From Gnetum montanum (taxonomy: Eukaryota > Streptophyta > Gnetopsida > Gnetales > Gnetaceae), in assembly GCA_015680685.1 (NCBI GenBank), contig MNCI01016482.1, positions 480,959 to 544,958 on the forward strand: a stretch of DNA of 64,000 nucleotides, written 5' to 3'. Numbering within the stretch: the stretch's first letter is position 1; each line of letters starts with the position of its first letter. Shown here piece after piece: positions 57,855-64,000 of this stretch. Under the pieces are notes generated by a model. That model was given only the letters and a program-made list of their open reading frames with translations, was not told the DNA's origin and did no database searches. Both the position numbers and the translations under genes were made by a program.

Positions 57855-59742
57855 ATGCCTCTTCTAAAAGGCTATGATAATGCCACATCTAATGAGGTAA
57901 TTCATTGGAGAACCAACAATTTATATGACAATGAAGATTTGAGTACGCAATCTCAGGTGGGGGTTTCATATAAACATAAACAAAGGTAGCATCGTCCCAA
58001 TGCACGAAAGCATAACTTACTCGATGATGATGAACCCCTACTAGCCACTACAAGCCTAACATAAATACAAGAGGCTATTCAAATCTCTTGTAGGCATTGT
58101 AAAGAGAGCCACCTACCCAGGCTCAATTTAAACAACTTTCCCAATTTCTCAGGAGGCTATGACTTTGATCCGCAACAACATTTACAAGCCTTCTATGATG
58201 CCTGTGCATGGAACAACATTGATAACGATTGGAAAAAACTCAAGCTCTTTCCTATGACACTCATTGGCCAAGAAAAAGTATGGTATAGATTGTTAAAACC
58301 AAATTCAATTCAACATTGGCCAACAATGGTAGAACTCTTTAATGAAAGATATCAAGCCTACGCAAGAGTGTCAGCCTTGAGGAAACAAATCCAAGAGTGG
58401 AAACAAACACAACATGAACCCTTGAACATGGCCTTAGAAAGATATTATGCACTATTAAANNNNNNNNNNNNNNNNNNNNNNNNNNNNNNNNNNNNNNNNN
58501 NNNNNNNNNNNNNNNNNNNNNNNNNNNNNNNNNNNNNNNNNNNNNNNNNNNNNNNNNAAAAATCTCAACTTAACAGAGGTCCATAATCACAAAAAGGAGA
58601 AATCAACCTATCTCAAGGAGGAAGAACCATCTTTGCCAGTACAACAATCATTAGATGAAATCAAGGCAAAGATCAATAAGATGCTGGAATGGATGCATAA
58701 AAAGTGTGGAGAATATATCAATATTATTGGAGATAGAGTTGTGACAACCTGAGAAGCAGGACAAAATATCATTAGACAATTAGAAAGAAGGGATGAAAAA
58801 AATAAGAGCTCAACTGGAAATCATATGTATGAATGCAACATTTTTCTGTATGATCACCCTAAGGGTCAATGCCCAATCTTGTTACATTTATATGAGCATT
58901 GGGGAAGCATGTCACACCTAGAGTTCATATAGAGATACTGTGTTCGATCATAGTGGCAACAATCCTAGTTGTGGGGGAAGCCATCCCTAAACTGGGGATA
59001 CCCTTCGTATCATCCAAATCTAAATGCTTATCTAGTTCAACATCCTGTTTCTCCAACTAGGTCAACATACTCTATATTGCCACATTATTATTCTCCTCAG
59101 TACTATCAGGCCATGTCCTCAACACAACCACCGCCTTTTGTACCTTACACTTCTCCTAAATTTCAACATTCTCATCCTTTTTCTCCTTCTACATCGCCAC
59201 CAACTATTCCTGAGTGTCTGCACCATAGCAACCACCCACAAATGTTACTTGTGCTGCTATTGCCAATAGTAGTGAGAGACCTCCTCAACATCAAAGGCAT
59301 CCCTTCTTTAGACATGACCATAGGAAGGGACAACACAGTTCCAAGGCCACCGCATTCTCCAACTTAGCACAAGTCCAACACTATGGTGCATCCTTCTCGT
59401 CAAACCCAATGCCTCGTGTCACCTCATCAGGGCCACCAATTAACACTTCAATAACCATATGTCCCAATGAATACAGCCATGGAGGGTAACATCCCAATCC
59501 TTGCATACCATCTTACGATCTCAAGTATCATAGTGGGTCAACTCTTTACCCAGGAACCACATCTTATAAATTTCCCCACTATGCTTACTATAATCAAGTG
59601 TGTGAACCCCAATGGGATAAGTATGATCAAGTTTCAATATTTCCAACATGAAAGGATCCTCAACTTTCATTTATTAATCCTTTCCATGCTCAATCGTTTA
59701 GTTAAGGGGGATATCTCCCATTCTAATAACAAGCTGGATTAA
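57855..59742 (+). pseudogene. Element D gag (interrupted, with assembly gap)
   Basis: ATG 57855 (MPLLKGYDNATSNE) is followed by a TAG at 57987. The Gag core at about 58110-58460 includes FPNFSGGYDFDPQQHLQAF, LKLFPMTLIGQEKVWYRLL, TMVELFNERYQ and LNMALERYYALL, in one frame up to the N run at 58460-58557. The C-terminal part is Pro/Ser/Gln/Tyr-rich (58969-59367). It would be the capsid protein; its best relative here is element A gag. Confidence 0.82.
58460..58557. other. Assembly gap (98 N)
   Basis: A run of N inside element D gag. Its true length is unknown; the frame across it cannot be judged. Confidence 1.
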
Positions 59743-61080
59743 TAAATATTTTTCATTTTCTTTAATTTTACAATTTTTTATTTTCTAGTTTTTCATTTTT
59801 CAATTTCTTGTTTTATCCTTTTGTCTTTTTGTCTTTTTATAAGTAATCTCATCTACGAATAAAACACTTATGTGGCTCATTGGTTGAGGTTTGTTTTATG
59901 TTATCGAGTCTCAAGTGATCAATTATTTGGACAGTGAGCCCATGACACCCACTCATCCATTCTACAAATAAGAGGTTCTGTTCGAGGGTACAATGCTATT
60001 CTTGACATTCTTAAAACTTAAAATTAATTTTGTGTTCATTGTACCTAGAATGAAGAAGGATGGACCAAGAGGGAAAGATTAGGGTGTGACATCAAGGGGA
60101 CTTTCGGATTCTCTTTGGTGACGTCTGTGAGAGTTATCACGCAATGTGGTTGTACTAAGATCCTTGTAGATCTAACACGAAATGGGAGTAAGAGTAATCA
60201 AAAGGCACTCAAAAATCCAATGCTATTCTAGGGGGTCCCACTAGAAAGACATGCACCCATGCTTGAGGGTTGGTAGCTTCTCTGGATTCAGCAATCAAAA
60301 AATAAATAAAGAAAGTTCCACAAAGAAAAAATCACTCCTCCCTTGAACAAAATGCCAAGTGATCGTATGCCTTGTTGTTATGGTACTCTCATAGTCGCTC
60401 ATCATGGGATGAAACAATGCGGTGTCACTAATAAGAGGAATGGACTTGGTCCTAATCCTGGAACGATCGGTTAATGACACATTAATCATGCTTTACATGC
60501 AAGATTCATTGTTCCCTGGGTCAGTTACCTCATGTCCCAATCTCTACAATCCCTTCTATAGTTTACCTCATCTTGTTGTTCATGTAATTGTAGCTCATGT
60601 CTTATGTAGCATAGAATTTGTACCTCATTCTAGTGATACTCACATGTGTGTGTTTTGTGGAACCAGTGTCGATTACATTTAGCCCTTCTAGTGCCTATGT
60701 ACATTTTGAGGTGTGGTTATGCAAGGGCATTAGAGGTTGGAATTTACTTTAGGGAGGAACCATTTGCGTAATTTTTGTAATTTTCACTCATAACACATCT
60801 TCCACACACCATCTATTACCCTTATCATATTTTCAAATGATATTCTTTCCCTTATTACTATCCCTCTGATCCAAACGTTCTTATGAACCATCACATAGCT
60901 TTTTTCTCTCCCTTACCATCCGAGGTCCTTATTGATAAATTCCACACCATCATAATTTTTGTGCCTTCAGAACTAATTGAATTACCCTGGAACCCTTTAA
61001 CACTCATTCAAATGTCCTTAGTTTACATCGTTTAATTTTAGAAAAATCTTAGAAATTTGGTACATTCTATAAAGTGCCCT
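59743..61080 (+). other. Element D spacer in place of pol
   Basis: The T-rich tract at 59745-59840 and the following sequence resemble element A after integrase (15600-17000). The gag end therefore joins directly to the post-pol spacer, and pol is missing between them. No credible ORF is present; small frames such as 60422-60682 have no recognisable domain. Confidence 0.6.
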
Positions 61081-61195
61081 AACATTGATAGGCCGCGATA
61101 TCGCGTACGTGATATCGCGACCAACGCGATATCACATTTGCGCTATCGCGTACGCAATATCACGTCCAAAACATATATATATATACATGACCCCC
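61081..61195 (+). promoter_or_regulatory. U3-like GATATC array and TATA-like run inside element D
   Basis: GCGATATCGCGTACGTGATA, CGCGATATCAC and GCAATATCACG occur in series, the same motif as in the D LTR U3. They are followed by ATATATATATATA (about 61173-61185) at the place where the LTR has TATAAATA. The sequence after it does not match LTR R/U5, so it is not a leftover LTR. It lies about 480 bp before the 3' ORF. An internal promoter is inferred. Confidence 0.5.
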
Positions 61196-61671
61196 TTGTG
61201 CTAATCAACATCATTTGCAACTATTCATGTGGGGGAAGTTTTTCAAATTTCTCTCCACGTCTCTTGATTACGCGTCTCTTGCTTTCATATCCATAACTCA
61301 CTTGCTAGTACTCTGATTTTCATTCTATTTGAACCAACTTGAACCTGGAGTGTTCAGCTTAGTCATGGGGGAGGGGCACATGCCGAATAGTGCATAATTT
61401 TTTTGAAATTCTTCATCACCCAAAGGACATCATTAGGGGTAATTAGTTATAAAATTAAGGATAAATGCATCAAAAATAATTTCATCTCCTTAGTTATACC
61501 AAGAAACTAGATTTGGAAACCACCTAAGTAAAGAGGATTAAATATTATAATCTTTTGGGGACATTTTAATTAACATCACATGGAGATAAAGCAAATTTAT
61601 TAAGGCAAGCAGTAAGGTATAACCTAACTTTGGTAACAACCTTACTAACAATTGGCCCTGTGTGATTGTAG

Positions 61672-62438
61672 ATGGCCCAGAAACGCAGATAATAGGAAGG
61701 TCCTGCTCAAGGTGTGATCAAGTGACCTAGGAGAGGTGAAGGAAAAGTTCCTTTCAAAAAACATGCAACGCAAGAAGAATAATCATTTAGTATCCATCAA
61801 GAAGACCTTGCCACTATACAATCAAGGCAAGTGGAAGGAGGAGCTTTTGTAGTGTCTAAACAAGGATGACATCTCACATGCCCCAGGATTGTGTTCAGGC
61901 CATCCATGAAAGGTCCATATTAACTAAAGTGATTATGGAATTAAACTTTGGACCTTTCATAGAATTTTCTCCAGAGACCATTAGGGATCACCTCAAAGGA
62001 TCCCCATTGTGTCCTACCCTCTCTAAAAGCAGTGCTTGGTACTTAGGGGAAACGTACCAATTTTGGCACAACAAAGAAGAAGGCACCACGGTTAACATTT
62101 GTGGTATGACTATTGATTTTTATGTTCAAGCCATTTCGGAATTATTAAACCTTCAGAATATAGGGCCAAAGGTTGCTCAAAACTAGCTAGAAACTTTCAG
62201 AACTGAGAAACTTAATAAATAGTTGACAGAGAATAAAAGGGTGGTGAAAGAAAAAGAGAAGGCTGATTGGGATGCCTCTATGGCACAAGTGCAAACTTAT
62301 GCACACGCCAAGGCACTCAAGGCCTTACAAGAGGAGAAACTCCAGGCCATACTTCAATGCCATCAAATCCCAAGACCTGGAGTGCAAGATAAGGGAAAGG
62401 CATCCATGGAGGAGCCACCGCCACCAAGAACTACATGA
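61672..62438 (+). pseudogene. Element D 3' ORF (env position)
   Basis: Possible start at ATG 61672 (MAQKRR), with stops and a frame change near 61860. Open segments are 61866-62186 (LNFGPFIEFSPETIRDHL, YQFWHNKEEGTTVNICGMT) and 62223-62438 (KEKEKADWDASMAQVQ, Pro-rich end). LNFGPFIEF is shared with element A (17860). The pattern of a charged region followed by a G-T-V-N-I-C-G-M-x-I-D-F segment faintly recalls the 'putative plant transposon protein' domain of Athila ORFs. No membrane segment was seen, so an envelope role is not supported. Confidence 0.6.
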
Positions 62439-62621
62439 GTTCCACCCAATTTTATAGTTATAGGATTTTCTTTTCCATTCTTCATGTTGTGTCTCGATTT
62501 TGTTTTAATTCCACACTACAACATGAATCCATTCTAGTCAGTCAATAATCCCATACCTATCCACTGTATAATCAATGGAGATTGTTCTCACTTTAACTCA
62601 AGGATGAGTTTTCATTCAGTC

Positions 62622-62630
62622 GTGGGGGTA
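62622..62630 (+). promoter_or_regulatory. Element D polypurine tract
   Basis: GTGGGGGTA immediately before the 3' LTR (TGATGAGTCA); comparable to GTGGGATA in element A. Confidence 0.75.
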
Positions 62631-63503
62631 TGATGAGTCATGAATTGTTGGCCATGATATCGCACCCATGATATCATGTACACGATATCACATACGCGAT
62701 ATCACGTACGTGATATCACAACGTAGACACGATATCATGTACGCAATAGCGCAGCCTGTCTCATCTATAAATAAGAGGTAGGCAGATTTGATAAAGAAGT
62801 TTTAAGTTTTTTAAGTTTTAGTATTAAGGTAGGAACTTTCGTTAGTTTTTTCTCTCAACCCTTTCTCCCAGTGCATGCCCACAGTGTGATGATTGTAATT
62901 TTATGACATCCTTATTCGAGTGTGACATACTTGGACATACACATGACCAGCAATAAAGATCAAGATTACTTCATCATTGCTGCATCCACTTAGCTTAATT
63001 ATTTAATTATTATTGTTATTTATTGCTTTCTTAGTTAATATTTCTCTACCCTTATCTCCTAGTAACACAGAATGAGTATGACTTAATCATGAGCATTTAA
63101 GTGTGACTACTTGGTAACCCAGTAGTGTACCTAGGCCATGCACTTGGTAATCCCAGTGGTAGTTGTGCACAAGGTCCAAGATGTGTACAGATGATTAAGG
63201 AACACATGCTCATCGCACTTAGGCTAGTTTAGATTCTCTCTCACCCTCTCTCTCCTAGCTTAGTTGATATTATTTCCCATCATTCCTAGGAGTAGCATTA
63301 GTGTAGGAACACATCATACACCTCACTCTGGACTAAACCATACGTGACAAAGCTAATACTAGTCTAGGTGGAAAGATAGTGAACTACGATCTACGAGTAA
63401 CTGTCTAGATACTACAACTAGTCCGTCTACGGAGTTCGACCAGATCATGCATGAAGTACTTGTATTCGTATGGTTGAGTGTAGGGGTACCTTGCCTCTCA
63501 TCA
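62631..63503 (+). repeat. Element D 3' LTR
   Basis: 873 bp, TGATGAGTCA to CTCATCA. The GATATC array lies at 62653-62756 and TATAAA at 62766-62771. It aligns with 56865-57713; the array is one unit longer here. Confidence 0.9.
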
Positions 63504-63508
63504 ATATT
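63504..63508. repeat. Right target-site duplication of element D (ATATT)
   Basis: Matches 56860-56864 and directly follows the 3' LTR. Confidence 0.88.
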
Positions 63509-64000
63509 TTTTAAAAATCAAAATACATTGGATCATCAAAGATAAAGTCTAAAAAAATGCCCAAATATTTTCATCCTTACAACCAATCGTGAAAAACCTT
63601 CCCTTTGGGGTAGGAAAAAGATCAAGTCTTACCCTAATTTAGAAGCAGCCTCATGAGTTTTCACTTATTATAAAAGGGTTTCTTAAAAAGAGAAGAAAAA
63701 AACTCTATCTAAAGAAAAAAGAATACATCAATTACAAATAATGAATATATAGCAAAAAAAAAACAAAGTTGAAATCTTTTCATTCTTGAGCCTCCAAAAC
63801 AAAAATAAATTAATACTATATAAAATTAATTAATTATTAATCTCTAACAAGGATATTTTTTGCGTAAATTTGTAGTTGAAAAGAAACATCTTTAAGAATC
63901 TAATGATTAACTCTTAAAGAGAGGTTATAGTTATGCTCTTGCTACTAGAAAATAATTGCACATTGAAGCTTCCAAATCAAGTAAAGAATAACTAGTTGAA
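63509..64000. other. AT-rich right flank
   Basis: No gene, repeat or element border recognised in the last 0.5 kb. A-rich and TTAATTAATTATTAAT-type stretches only. Confidence 0.5.

Larger units (their letters stand above)
56865..63503 (+). mobile_element. Element D: pol-less Athila-like retrotransposon
   Basis: 6.6 kb with LTRs at 56865-57713 and 62631-63503, flanked by ATATT. The 4.9-kb internal part has a primer site, gag and a 3' ORF, but no protease, RT, RNase H or integrase motif in any frame I read. It shares with element A the LTR start TGATGAGTCA, the polypurine tract type, the gag sequence, the spacer and the 3' ORF. It therefore looks like a non-autonomous derivative that would need enzymes from an A-like relative. 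The LTRs are more alike than those of A. Confidence 0.9.

Noticed and set aside
61081-61195. A leftover LTR or solo LTR inside element D
   Set aside because: Only the U3-like palindromes and a TATA-like run match. The R/U5 parts, the TG...CA ends and a 5-bp duplication are missing.
1-64000. tRNA, rRNA or organellar genes
   Set aside because: No cloverleaf-type tRNA, rRNA segment or organellar gene was recognised; the only tRNA-related sequences are the primer-binding sites.

Overview
The window is nuclear DNA of a land plant with a large, repeat-rich genome. No host gene was recognised. Nearly all of it is transposable elements: an L1-type LINE, Athila-lineage Ty3/gypsy elements, a Tat-lineage Ty3/gypsy element with two RNase H domains, and degraded fragments. 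These lineages are plant-specific, but species cannot be read from the sequence. The dispersed, decayed, nested character would fit a gymnosperm or another giant genome; this is inference only.

Layout. 1-2303 is AT-rich flank containing a diverged direct duplication with an offset of about 1.55 kb. 2323-8125 is a full-length LINE between 19-bp target duplications, inserted into the second copy of that duplication. 8360-54271 is one very long insertion, element A (Athila-like, LTRs of about 870 bp, 5-bp duplication GCTAT). It has swallowed element C (20355-53167, Tat-like, duplication CTAGG), whose third LTR has in turn taken a solo LTR (51205-52978, duplication ATCAC). 54277-56859 holds antisense remnants of another LINE and of an A-type gag. 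56865-63503 is element D (duplication ATATT), an Athila-like relative of A that has gag and a 3' ORF but no pol. The last 0.5 kb shows nothing recognisable.

Element C is the most unusual object. It reads LTR1-internal1-LTR2-internal2-LTR3, with matching target duplications only at the outer ends, so it is a tandem duplication of a single insertion. Each internal domain has gag-protease and then, before reverse transcriptase, a block carrying an antisense, intron-bearing gene. In internal1 I can trace about ten exons on the minus strand (30906 down to about 26493) with GT/AG sites and agreeing reading phases at most junctions. The five complete exons shared by both copies have identical lengths. 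An antisense gene can keep its introns through retrotransposition because the genomic sense RNA does not expose its splice sites.

Elements A and D share a second unusual feature. A few hundred bases upstream of the ORF that follows pol, each carries a short module resembling the U3 promoter of its own LTR family, followed by a TATA-like sequence. This suggests an internal promoter for the 3' ORF. All elements carry nonsense codons or deletions and none looks autonomous today; the LINE (two in-frame TAG codons) is the least damaged.
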